Assembly (NCBI GenBank): GCA_020632655.1
Contig: JACKFD010000005.1
Coordinates: 305,924-369,923, forward strand
Reading direction: 5' to 3'
Origin: Spirochaetaceae bacterium
GTDB lineage: Bacteria; Myxococcota_A; UBA9160; UBA4427
DNA: 64,000 nt
How positions within the stretch are numbered: position 1 is the stretch's first letter; every line of letters starts with the position of its first letter. Shown piece after piece: positions 29,364 to 37,110 of this stretch. Position numbers and translations under genes: made by a program. The notes beneath the pieces are model-generated. The model was given only the letters and a program-made list of their open reading frames with translations, was not told where the DNA came from and did not search any database.

Positions 29364-30181
29364 GCGCGCTCTGCTTCGAGGCGATCAACTGGTCGCCCTA
29401 TTTCTGGACGGCGGACCTGCCGGGCGGGCCGCCGCGGGCGGAACGTGTCGTCGAGGCGGCGGCTGCGGCGGGCTTTCCGTGGATCTCCTTCGACGAGAAG
29501 CTGCTCGCGGCGGAGCAGGCGGCGGGACGTTCGATCGCTTCGCTGCGCCGGCGCGTGGAGCAAGCGGGGCTCCGCGTGCTGGCGGTCCATGCCCTCGCCC
29601 TCTCCGACGATCTCGAGTCGACGAGCGCTGCGGCCCGCGCCCTCGCGCCGGCCGCCGCCGAGCTCGGCGCACCCTGGGTGCAGGCGGGCGCGACCTCGCC
29701 GATCGGGCCCGCCCTCTACGCGTCGACCCGCGCGGCGGCCTCGATCGTCGGCGCTGCGGGGGCGCGGCTCGCGATCGAGTTCCTGCCCTTCCTGCCCGTC
29801 GCCTCGATCGCGGATACGCGCGCGCTCGTCGCCGAGACCGAGCCCGGCGCGCTGCGGGCCGCGATCGTCCCCGACACCTGGCATTTCTTCCACGGACCCG
29901 ACGACTGGGAGGCGCTCGCGTCCCTGAGCCCCGACGAGATCGCCTACCTGCAATTCGACGATCATCCGCCGCTCGCGAGCGACGACCTGCTCGTCGAGAC
30001 GACCCAGCGCCGTGTGCTGCCCGGCCGCGGCGAGTTCGACCTCGAACGCTTCGCCCGGACCTTCCGCACGAACGGCTTCGACGGCGTCGTCGGGCTCGAG
30101 CATCTCTCGGCCGCCGATCGCGCGCGACCCGTCGAGGCCGTCGCACGCGAGCTCGTGGAGGCGGCCGGCCGTTACTGGTGA
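29360..30181 (+). CDS. Sugar phosphate isomerase/epimerase family TIM barrel
   Basis: This 273-residue protein of the xylose-isomerase-like/AP endonuclease 2 fold starts at GTG 29360, inside the stop of the dehydrogenase gene. Typical strand ends carry acidic or His residues: GFPWISFDEKLL, LAIEFLPFLP, IVPDTWHFFHG, YLQFDDHPP and VVGLEHLS. These are candidate divalent-metal ligands. Such proteins isomerise or epimerise keto-sugars and inositol derivatives or dehydrate them. Coupling to the dehydrogenase fits a two-step conversion (oxidation followed by isomerisation or dehydration), but the substrate is unknown. Confidence 0.85.
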   Translation: MSALCFEAINWSPYFWTADLPGGPPRAERVVEAAAAAGFPWISFDEKLLAAEQAAGRSIASLRRRVEQAGLRVLAVHALALSDDLESTSAAARALAPAAAELGAPWVQAGATSPIGPALYASTRAAASIVGAAGARLAIEFLPFLPVASIADTRALVAETEPGALRAAIVPDTWHFFHGPDDWEALASLSPDEIAYLQFDDHPPLASDDLLVETTQRRVLPGRGEFDLERFARTFRTNGFDGVVGLEHLSAADRARPVEAVARELVEAAGRYW

Positions 30182-30194
30182 AGGCAGCGCGTCG

Positions 30195-30959
30195 TCAGCG
30201 CCCGTGCGCCCGTACGCGCGCCACGCCGCGAGCACGCGGACGCAGTCCGGCGAGGACGGCCAGGCCAAGTGCCGCCAGCAGGGCCGGCGTCGGCTCCGGA
30301 ACGGGGACCGACTCGCTCGCCCCGATCACGATTCCGCCCGCCGCCTTGATCTCGAGGCGCGCGAGCTGCACGCCGGATAGATCGAGGTAGAGGTCGCCGT
30401 CGCGCGCGATCGCGAGGGCCGGCCAGGTCGGTCCGGCCGGATCCGCCGCGCTCAGCGCCGACGCGATCACGACCCCGCCCGCACCGATCGTGATGTCGCC
30501 GTCGGGCGGTGTGCGGACTTCGCCGAGGTCGATCCGGTCGCGTCCGATCGTGATCTCGCCCGATAGGAGGTCGAGGTCGCCGAGGGTCGAGATCGTCAGC
30601 GTCTCTCCGACGTCGATCGCGACGCCGTCCATCACCGCAATGGACGTGTCGCTCAGCAGGGTGACCGAGCCCGTCGCGCGGATCGGGCCGAGCAGATGGA
30701 CCCGGCCCGTCGTGTGGAGCCGGATGTCGAGATCGTCGACGCGAGCGCGCGCGGCCCAGGAGAAGGTGAGGTCGCTGCCGTCGAGGGTGGGGAGCCCGAC
30801 GCACGCGTCCTGGCAGATCGTTTCGAGGGCCGTGCCCTCGAAGTCCGCCTGCGACAGGGCCATCGCCGGCCGCGTCGAGCCCAACGCGACACCCAACAGC
30901 GACAGGGCTGCGAGCCCGACCCGCGCCCCGAGCGCGCTTCGAACGAACGTGCGAGACAT
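30195..30959 (-). CDS. PEP-CTERM sorting domain protein, small beta-rich
   Basis: This 254-residue protein has a signal peptide (RVGLAALSLLGVALG, cleavage near PAMALSQ). The body reads as short beta strands rich in Gly, Asp, Ile and Leu (TISTLGDLDLLSGEITIGRD), suggestive of a beta-solenoid as in haemagglutinin-type repeats. The C-terminal signal is VPVPEPTPA, a hydrophobic helix, then RPRARG. One close Cys pair (CQDAC) lies near the mature N-terminus. GGGAGGAGG precedes ATG 30959. As with the protein ending at 687, exosortase-dependent surface anchoring is expected. Confidence 0.85.
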   Translation of the reverse strand: MSRTFVRSALGARVGLAALSLLGVALGSTRPAMALSQADFEGTALETICQDACVGLPTLDGSDLTFSWAARARVDDLDIRLHTTGRVHLLGPIRATGSVTLLSDTSIAVMDGVAIDVGETLTISTLGDLDLLSGEITIGRDRIDLGEVRTPPDGDITIGAGGVVIASALSAADPAGPTWPALAIARDGDLYLDLSGVQLARLEIKAAGGIVIGASESVPVPEPTPALLAALGLAVLAGLRPRARGVARVRAHGR

Positions 30960-31076
30960 GCCTGGACCTCCTCCCGGTCGAGGAGGACGTGGTCGCGGGC
31001 GGACCGATGTGTCCGGGAATGTCCTGGAGCGGTGGAATCGAGGCGCTGGCGGGGGAATCCGGCCTCGTCGCGGGGC

Positions 31077-31721
31077 CTAACGATCGCAGACGGCGCCGGG
31101 AGGGCGATGCAGCACGCGACCCTTCGGGCCGTAGAGACAATGGCCGGAGGTCGCGGCCGGGTCTGCGCTCGCGGCGGGAAGGCGTGCGGGCGCGGGTCCG
31201 GTCATCGGCGTCGTCGGCGGCGGCGGGGCCGAGCGCGGAGACGCCGGGGGCGACGGCTCCGTCGAGGCGCGACGAGCGGACGGGGCGTCGCCACGACAGC
31301 GTGCCCCTGTCGGCCGGTAGATCACCTCGCCCCGCGCACCGTACATGCACGCACGACCGAGCGTGCGGTCCTCGAAGTCGACCGGGGCCTCGTCGCCGCC
31401 GTCGGACCCCGCTCCCGAAGCCGTCTCCGCAGACGGCGTCCCATCGTCCGCCACGTCGTCTCGGTCCTCGGTCGCATCATCCGCGTTCGCCGACGCGGTC
31501 GGATCCTGGAGTCCGCGGCTGCTGGCGCGCAGGGAAGCGGGGCGGCGGGCCGCGCTGCCTCGCTGGACCGGGCCGGCGCTGCGCTTCATCGTCCCCGCGC
31601 TGCGCCGAACGGCGCTCTGGGCCTCGACCCGGGTCGCCGCGAACGCCATCAGGATCGCCGCGAAGAGCGGGAGCCAGACCCGCCGTGTGGATCGGAGTCG
31701 ATTCGTCGCAGCTTCGCCCAC
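31077..31721 (-). CDS. Secreted protein with duplicated paired-Cys motif, unknown
   Basis: The start chosen is GTG 31721 (214 residues), which has GGGAGG 11 nt upstream and places a basic region (RLRSTRR) before a signal peptide ending TRVEAQS. A longer in-frame reading up to 31868 is possible. The mature protein is mostly Ser/Ala/Pro/Arg-rich and probably disordered. It carries two copies of one motif: CMYGARGEVIYRPTGARC and, at the very C-terminus, CLYGPKGRVLHRPPGAVC. The shared pattern is C-x-Y-G-x-x-G-x-V-x-x-R-P-x-G-A-x-C, likely two disulfide-closed hairpins. I do not recognise the family. Confidence 0.62.
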   Translation of the reverse strand: MGEAATNRLRSTRRVWLPLFAAILMAFAATRVEAQSAVRRSAGTMKRSAGPVQRGSAARRPASLRASSRGLQDPTASANADDATEDRDDVADDGTPSAETASGAGSDGGDEAPVDFEDRTLGRACMYGARGEVIYRPTGARCRGDAPSARRASTEPSPPASPRSAPPPPTTPMTGPAPARLPAASADPAATSGHCLYGPKGRVLHRPPGAVCDR

Positions 31722-31942
31722 GGAAAGGTCTGCCTCCCGGTCGCCGCCCGCGGCGCCGTTCGGGGGTATCGCCGATCGAGTGCGTGGGCTGAACCCCGCC
31801 GTCGCCCCGGTGCCGAGCCCTACGCGCGGGGTGCACATCCGTGCGTCACGTGTGTCCCGCTGCCCCACCTCCTGCCTTCGCGCTGCGTTCTCCGCTCAAC
31901 CTCGGACCCGATCGGACGAAGAGACCCGACGGAGGTCGCTCC

Positions 31943-32722
31943 ATGATCGAGCTTCTCGAGGGTGCAGCCGGCGTCGGCGCGGTCGCGTGGTACCTCTCGT
32001 CGTTCTACGTCGGCGTGCGCCTGCTGGCCTTCGGGATCCGCAGCGACAACGCGCCGGCGCGATGGATCGGGACCTACCTCTTCTTCGCGATGGGGCTCGG
32101 GAGCGTCTTCTACATGCTCGGTGCGTTGCGCTCGGTCGTGACGGGCGAGCCGATGACGGATCTCGAGCGGGTGATGATCGCGATGCATTTCGTGGCCACG
32201 CTCGTCGCCAACTACGGTCTGGCCACCTTCACCCAGCGCGTGTTCCGCCGGGAGAGCACGATCGCCCGGGTCGTCGTGTGGCTGATGCTCGGGATCCTGG
32301 CCGCCGGAGCCGTCGGTCATGCCCTCACGACGCGCTTCAGTCCGTCCTTCGAGTCCGCCTGGGGTGGGGCCTACCTCGTCGTGCCCGTCCTCTCGAACCT
32401 GTGGACGGCGGCCGAATCCCTCGCCTACCACGGATTGATGCGCAGGCGGTTGGCCGTGGGCCTCGGCGATCCGCAGATCGCCAATCGCTTCCTGCTCTAC
32501 GGCATCGGTGCGGCCACGGCCGCGGTCCTCCTCAGCATCAACGTCGTCGAGCTGCAGATCATGGAGCGACTCAATCCCGGCTGGAACGACGGGCTCCGGG
32601 TCGTGTCGCTCGCGTCGATGGCGGTGCTCGGACTCGTCTGCGCCGCCGCCTACCTCTTCGCCTTCTTCCCGCCGCGCTGGTACGCGCGACGGCTCGTCGC
32701 CCCGGACGCGAGCGAGGCCTGA
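31943..32722 (+). CDS. Seven-helix membrane protein, unknown function
   Basis: This 259-residue integral membrane protein has about seven hydrophobic helices separated by short loops (for example WIGTYLFFAMGLGSVFYMLG and VVVWLMLGILAAGAVGHAL) and a polar C-terminus. The layout resembles 7TM sensor-like domains found in many environmental proteobacteria, but no output domain is attached. GGAGG lies 8 nt before ATG 31943. The small gene at 32728 follows after 5 bp and is probably co-transcribed. No function can be assigned. Confidence 0.75.
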   Translation: MIELLEGAAGVGAVAWYLSSFYVGVRLLAFGIRSDNAPARWIGTYLFFAMGLGSVFYMLGALRSVVTGEPMTDLERVMIAMHFVATLVANYGLATFTQRVFRRESTIARVVVWLMLGILAAGAVGHALTTRFSPSFESAWGGAYLVVPVLSNLWTAAESLAYHGLMRRRLAVGLGDPQIANRFLLYGIGAATAAVLLSINVVELQIMERLNPGWNDGLRVVSLASMAVLGLVCAAAYLFAFFPPRWYARRLVAPDASEA

Positions 32723-32727
32723 ACGTC

Positions 32728-33033
32728 GTGGCGGACTCGAACGCATTCACCTGGCTCTGCAGCGAGCTCGAGAAGACGACGGACCTGTCGCGGCTCGAGG
32801 CGCGCGGGACCATCCGGATCGCGCTCAAGCAGGCCGGCCTGCTCGCCGAGGACCTCACGCCCCGGCAGGCCGTCACGGTCGTCCAGCGCGTGCTGCCCGG
32901 CGAGCTCGCCTCGCGCGGCATCGCCGATCCCGATCGCGTCTGCGATCGCCTCGCGACGGGCGTCGCCTGCCTGCGCGACGAGCGCAGCGGTGCCTCGCCC
33001 GACGAGATCTTCGGCAGCCTCACGCGGAGCTGA
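32728..33033 (+). CDS. Small helical hypothetical protein
   Basis: This 101-residue protein starts at GTG 32728, 5 bp after the membrane-protein gene. It is predicted to be mainly helical (LEARGTIRIALKQAGLLAE, PRQAVTVVQRVLPGELASRG) and has three cysteines. It has no signal peptide or membrane segment. Its residue use matches the neighbouring coding genes and it is tightly spaced after them, which supports it being real. I do not recognise the family; it may be a cytoplasmic partner of the preceding membrane protein. Confidence 0.6.
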   Translation: MADSNAFTWLCSELEKTTDLSRLEARGTIRIALKQAGLLAEDLTPRQAVTVVQRVLPGELASRGIADPDRVCDRLATGVACLRDERSGASPDEIFGSLTRS

Positions 33034-33222
33034 GGCGCGTCGGGGGCCCGGGCCCGTGGCCTCGCCGCGATACGCCGAGGCCAAAGCCCGTTCGCGGATC
33101 GCACCGCACAGCCACACTCTGCTTCGTGAAGTCGTTCACGGAGACCCGGCTACGACGGGTGCATCCTCCGATCGTCGCGGAGCGCGTGATGGAGCGCGCC
33201 TCCCGACGAGGAGGATGCCGAC

Positions 33223-35379
33223 ATGCCGTTCCACCGCCTGCCTCGAAGGTCCGGGTCGCTGCTGGCCCATCGATCGATCGGGAGTGCGCTCGCACGGGAT
33301 CGAGTCCGTCGCTCGACGCGCCTCGTCCTCCTCGCCTCGCTGCTCGGCGTCGTCGCAGCGACCTCCGCCGCCGCCACGCCCTACCCGACGCCGCGGAGCG
33401 CCGACGAGCTCGCCTGCAACCTCGCCCGGTCGAGGAACGGCGACGACTACCGCGCGTGGTGGGATCGGATCCGGGGCTCGTCGACCTATCGGGACTGGTT
33501 CTGGAACCGCATCGTCCCGCGTCGGACCGACGGCGCCTGCGCCGCCGAGGTCGAGCAGATGTTCTGGCAGGAGGCCGTGCCCGGGAACTGGTCTTCCGTC
33601 CCTGCGCTCGCCGGCTGGGACTGGCCGAGCGGCGGCTACTTCACCCAGACCCTCTGGCTGCAGGCGATCCCCGGGAACTGGGCGAGCGGGCCGGCGCAAT
33701 CGGGCTGGTCCTGGTCGAGCGGCGGCTACTACACGCAGACCTTCTGGCTCCGCGCCGTCCCCGACGGTTGGGGACCGCGCACGTACACGCTCGGCACGCT
33801 CCGCGACCAGTCCTACTACCGCTACTTCTTCTGGACGGGCGCCGTCGCGAAGAACTGGGGGCCCAGGGGCTATTCGCTCGGACGTCTCTCGGGGCAGGGC
33901 TACTACCGCTTCTGGCTCTGGCAGGCGGCGGTGCCCGAGAACTGGGCCTCGCAACCGCGGGAGAGCGGCTGGCCCTGGACGACCGGCGGCTACTACACGC
34001 AGGCGCTCTGGCTGCACGCGATCCCCGAGAACTGGCGCGCGTGGGACGGGGAGACCGGGAGCCTCGGTCGCGACTACTACGCGACGGGCGGGCAGGGTCA
34101 TTACCGCGTCTATTTCTGGGAGTACGCCGTCCCCGACAACTGGGTCACGCAGGGCGATCGCGTCGGCGGATGGCCCTGGGGATCGGGCGGGTACTACACG
34201 CAGTTCTTCTGGTGGCGCGCCGTGCCGGAGGACTGGGCGCCGGGCGCGGATCAATCGATCGGTGGCATCCCCGGCCAGGGTCATTATGCCTTCTGGCTCT
34301 ACCATTTCGCCGCGCCGCGGGGCTTCGCCTGGCGGAGCGGCTGGTCGGTCCGCGGATCGCGCGACGCGAGCTACTACCTCTTCTTCCTCCACGAGGTCTT
34401 CCCGTCCGTGCACGCCGAGTACGCGGGCCTCGCGCGACTGACCTCCGGACATCTGGAAGGGGCGGGTACGCCAGCGCCCGTGCGGGACTGGTTCGACGAC
34501 TCGGCCTCCGCCGTCGTCGTGCTCACCTTCGATACGGAGGGGAGCGCGGAGCAGAGCTGTCGGGTCGCGTCGCTGCTACGCGACGAGGGCGTCGATGCGA
34601 CCTTCTTCGTCGAGGGCGGGGCCGCGGGGGCGCTCTCGGGGGACGCCACCTGGCGCGGCTGCCTCGCGCCTTTCGACATCGGGAACCACACCCGGTCGCA
34701 CGTGGGCGGCGCGGGCTTCGACGTGGATCCATCGGGAAGGCGCGCGCTCTTCGACATGAAGGACCGCGACTTCCAGCGCGCCGACCTGCGTCTCCTGCAG
34801 ACCTCGATCGAGTCGACATTCGGACGCACGCCCGAGACCTTCCGCACGCCCTGGTGCGACGGGCATCGATCGTTCGACGGCTCGGTCGTGAGTGCGATGG
34901 ACTGGCTCTCCGCCCTCGGGTCCTCGATTCCGGAAGGCAGTCGCCTGCATACGGACTCGTCGATCGCGACGATCTCCGCGTACGCGCGGTCGCGCGGGAT
35001 CGTCCCGCCCGTCCATCTCGCCGATCTCTCGGTCGGGGCGGCCGCGTATCCCTTCGCGCTCGCGACGAGCACCCGGCGCATCGTCGAGGTGCCCTTCTCC
35101 TACCCCTCGGACTGGACCGGCGCGAACATCCACGGCCTGCGACGCGGCGCACCGCCCGACGACTGGGCGGCGGACTACCTCGTGAACGTGTGGAAGCGCA
35201 ACCTCGACGAGATCCGCGCCCAGAACGGGGTCATGGTCGTCCTGATGCACCCCTGGATCTCCGGCGCGTCGGACTCGGACCTCGCCGGGCTGCGCAGCTT
35301 CATCCGCTATGCGAAGCGGCTGCCGGGGGTGCGCTTCGCGTCACTGGACGAGGTGGGACGGGCGTTCGGGGGGAGGTGA
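33223..35379 (+). CDS. Aromatic-repeat protein with C-terminal NodB polysaccharide deacetylase
   Basis: This 718-residue protein has a signal peptide (LVLLASLLGVVAATSAAATP). Residues of about 80-395 are roughly ten copies of a 28-38 residue unit: an FW-x-x-AVP-x-NW core, a loop often containing GW-x-W, and a SGGYYTQ or GQGHYR ending. I do not recognise this repeat. Residues of about 430-715 are a NodB-type deacetylase. It has LTFDTEGS (Asp437; the usual second Asp is Thr), NHTRSH (His489, His493, metal ligands), RTPWCDG (from Arg541) and VVLMHPW (His676). Such enzymes remove acetyl groups from GlcNAc-containing polymers. The repeats could bind a carbohydrate or wall polymer. GAGGAGG precedes ATG 33223. 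Confidence 0.85.
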   Translation: MPFHRLPRRSGSLLAHRSIGSALARDRVRRSTRLVLLASLLGVVAATSAAATPYPTPRSADELACNLARSRNGDDYRAWWDRIRGSSTYRDWFWNRIVPRRTDGACAAEVEQMFWQEAVPGNWSSVPALAGWDWPSGGYFTQTLWLQAIPGNWASGPAQSGWSWSSGGYYTQTFWLRAVPDGWGPRTYTLGTLRDQSYYRYFFWTGAVAKNWGPRGYSLGRLSGQGYYRFWLWQAAVPENWASQPRESGWPWTTGGYYTQALWLHAIPENWRAWDGETGSLGRDYYATGGQGHYRVYFWEYAVPDNWVTQGDRVGGWPWGSGGYYTQFFWWRAVPEDWAPGADQSIGGIPGQGHYAFWLYHFAAPRGFAWRSGWSVRGSRDASYYLFFLHEVFPSVHAEYAGLARLTSGHLEGAGTPAPVRDWFDDSASAVVVLTFDTEGSAEQSCRVASLLRDEGVDATFFVEGGAAGALSGDATWRGCLAPFDIGNHTRSHVGGAGFDVDPSGRRALFDMKDRDFQRADLRLLQTSIESTFGRTPETFRTPWCDGHRSFDGSVVSAMDWLSALGSSIPEGSRLHTDSSIATISAYARSRGIVPPVHLADLSVGAAAYPFALATSTRRIVEVPFSYPSDWTGANIHGLRRGAPPDDWAADYLVNVWKRNLDEIRAQNGVMVVLMHPWISGASDSDLAGLRSFIRYAKRLPGVRFASLDEVGRAFGGR

Positions 35380-35393
35380 GGCGCGAGGCAAGG

Positions 35394-35423
35394 CGACTCG
35401 GGGCGGGGCGTCGCCCCGAGTCG
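35394..35423. terminator. Hairpin between convergent genes
   Basis: An 11-bp perfect stem (35394-35404 with 35413-35423) with an 8-nt loop lies 14 bp after the deacetylase stop and 28 bp from the stop of the minus-strand peroxiredoxin gene. It is very GC-rich and followed by only a weak T stretch on either side. Position and symmetry suggest a bidirectional terminator. Confidence 0.6.
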
Positions 35424-35451
35424 TTCTGGGTGGACCGTGCACCGGGAGGGC

Positions 35452-35922
35452 TCAATCCTTCCCCTCGAGCGCCTCCAGCACCTTCCCCGGATGCGCATCC
35501 GCCTTCGGCACCTTCGCCCAGTGCTTCTTGACCTTGCCGTCGGGGCCGATCCAGACCGTCGAGCGGATCACGCCCTCGACCTTCTTCCCGTACATCATCT
35601 TCTCGCCGAAGGCGCCGTACTTCGTCATGACCAACTTGTCGGGGTCGGAGAGGAGCGGGAAGTTGAGCTTGTACTTCTTGATGAAAGCCTGGTGCTTCGC
35701 CTCCGTGTCGGGCGAGCATCCGAGCACGACCGTGTCGTGGCGCTTCAGCTGCTTCTGGAGGTCGCGGAAGCCGCAGGCCTCCTTCGTGCAGCCCGGCGTG
35801 TCGTCGCGCGGGTAGAAGTAGAGGATCACGTTCTTGCCGGCGTAGTCCTTGAGCGCGTGCTTCTTGCCGTCCTGGTCGACGAGCGTGAAGGCGGGAGCCT
35901 TCTTGCCTTCCTCGATGGCCAT
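35452..35922 (-). CDS. bcp: Peroxiredoxin (Bcp/AhpC-TSA family)
   Basis: This 156-residue thiol peroxidase has a thioredoxin fold: APAFTLVDQDGKKHALKDYA, then YFYPRDDTPGCTKEACGFRD. The peroxidatic Cys is in PGCT and a second Cys lies five residues on (C-x4-C), the pattern of atypical 2-Cys Bcp/PrxQ enzymes. It reduces hydrogen peroxide and organic hydroperoxides using thioredoxin. ATG 35922 is preceded by GGAGG. The long frame upstream is not coding. Length is normal for the family. Confidence 0.94.
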   Translation of the reverse strand: MAIEEGKKAPAFTLVDQDGKKHALKDYAGKNVILYFYPRDDTPGCTKEACGFRDLQKQLKRHDTVVLGCSPDTEAKHQAFIKKYKLNFPLLSDPDKLVMTKYGAFGEKMMYGKKVEGVIRSTVWIGPDGKVKKHWAKVPKADAHPGKVLEALEGKD

Positions 35923-36001
35923 GAGAGGGGGTCCTCCGGGAGTGGGTGGATGGGCGCGGGCGGAATCTAGCAGCGGGGGAGGGGGATGCAGGGTGGTTCG
36001 A

Positions 36002-36530
36002 TCACGCGCGATCGAGCAGGAAGCGGCCCGACGCGAGGCCCTCCGCGACGCGATGGAATACGTCCTCCGGGCTCGCCTTCGTCGTGTCGACCTCGTGTGT
36101 GGCGTAGTCGGGCGCGGCGTCGAAGGCTGATCTCGTTGCGCAGACGCGAGCACTGCGACCCGTGCCCTCGCGATTCCGGACCCGCGCGAGCGCCACGTCT
36201 TCCGAGACGGTCAGCAGGACGTACGCGACCTCCATGCGCGACGGGATCTCCTCGAGGAGTCGTGGCAGGAACCACGGCCCGACGATGCCGTCGACGAAGA
36301 CGTCGTAGTGGTGACGGAGGAAGGCGGCCGAGGTCGCACCGAGCGCGGCTACGATCGCCTCGTTCTGGCCGTGCGACTCGGGGCGGGTCGGATCGACCGG
36401 GTGCGCGGGGAAGGAATAGAAGAGGTCTGAGGGGGATGTGGAGGCCGGAGGGGGATGCACCCGCGAGCCGCGCGGCCAGCGTCGTCTTGCCCGCGCCGGG
36501 CGAGCCCGAGATGATCGTCAGGGTCGCCAT
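36002..36530 (-). pseudogene. P-loop kinase-like gene with a frameshift
   Basis: Translation from ATG 36530 gives MATLTIISGSPGAGKTTLAA, a clear Walker A P-loop, but this frame then becomes non-homologous Pro/Arg text. A second frame takes over with SDLFYSFPAHP, FVDGIVGPWFLP, VLLTVSEDVALARVRNREG and ATHEVDTTKASPEDV, ending at 36002. The join is at a run of five G on the plus strand (36431-36435); removing one base restores a single reading of about 175 residues. The restored protein resembles small nucleoside/shikimate-kinase-like P-loop proteins that carry antibiotic- or sugar-phosphorylating relatives. It is either a real inactivation or a homopolymer sequencing error. Confidence 0.72.
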
Positions 36531-36609
36531 GAGCGGGTCTCCGGATGATGGTTGGGGGGAGCGAGTCATGGCTCGGATGGGCTCGCGCGTGTCGGCTCTT
36601 CACGGCGGC

Positions 36610-36987
36610 TCAAAGTGGGGCGAGATGCGGATTCCAGGCCACCTCCCAGAGGAAGCCGTCCGGATCGGCAAAGTAGCCGGAATAGCCACCCCATTCCGCG
36701 GACGCCGCGCCCCGAACGAGCGTCGCCCCGGCCCGCACGGCCTCGGCGAGGACCGCATCGACGTCCTCCCTCGACTCGACGTTGTGTGCGAGGGTGAAGC
36801 CTCGGAATCCACCGCCCGTCGGAGCGACACCTGCATCGGCGGCGAGCGCGTCACGCGGGTAGAGTGCCAGGCGAGTCGTACCGACGACGAAGAACGCGAT
36901 CTCCTCGGGCCCCGCCTCACGCGGCAGGCCGAGTCCATCCCGGTAGAACGAGACGGAGCGCTCGAGGTCGAGGACGCCGAGCGTCAC
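36610..36987 (-). CDS. VOC (glyoxalase/bleomycin resistance) family protein
   Basis: This protein of at least 125 residues begins with VTLGVLDLERSVSFYRDGLG, the standard opening of the vicinal-oxygen-chelate fold. It ends with GYSGYFADPDGFLWEVAWNP, which contains the usual C-terminal Glu ligand. The frame starts at GTG 36987. Homologues commonly have a few more residues ahead, and the upstream codons (PRLSI before the Val) look coding, so the true start may lie further up at a non-ATG codon. Activity is unknown: lyase, isomerase, dioxygenase or drug binding. Confidence 0.82.
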   Translation of the reverse strand: MTLGVLDLERSVSFYRDGLGLPREAGPEEIAFFVVGTTRLALYPRDALAADAGVAPTGGGFRGFTLAHNVESREDVDAVLAEAVRAGATLVRGAASAEWGGYSGYFADPDGFLWEVAWNPHLAPL

Positions 36988-37110
36988 GATCGATAGGCGC
37001 GGCAGCAGGAGGTTCTCCGATTCGAGCGCTCCGTGCGCAGTCCGGGCGGCGCGGCTTCGGTGCGCGAGGTCGATCTGGCGGATGGCGACGCGCCGCGTGT
37101 CGGAGTCGCG

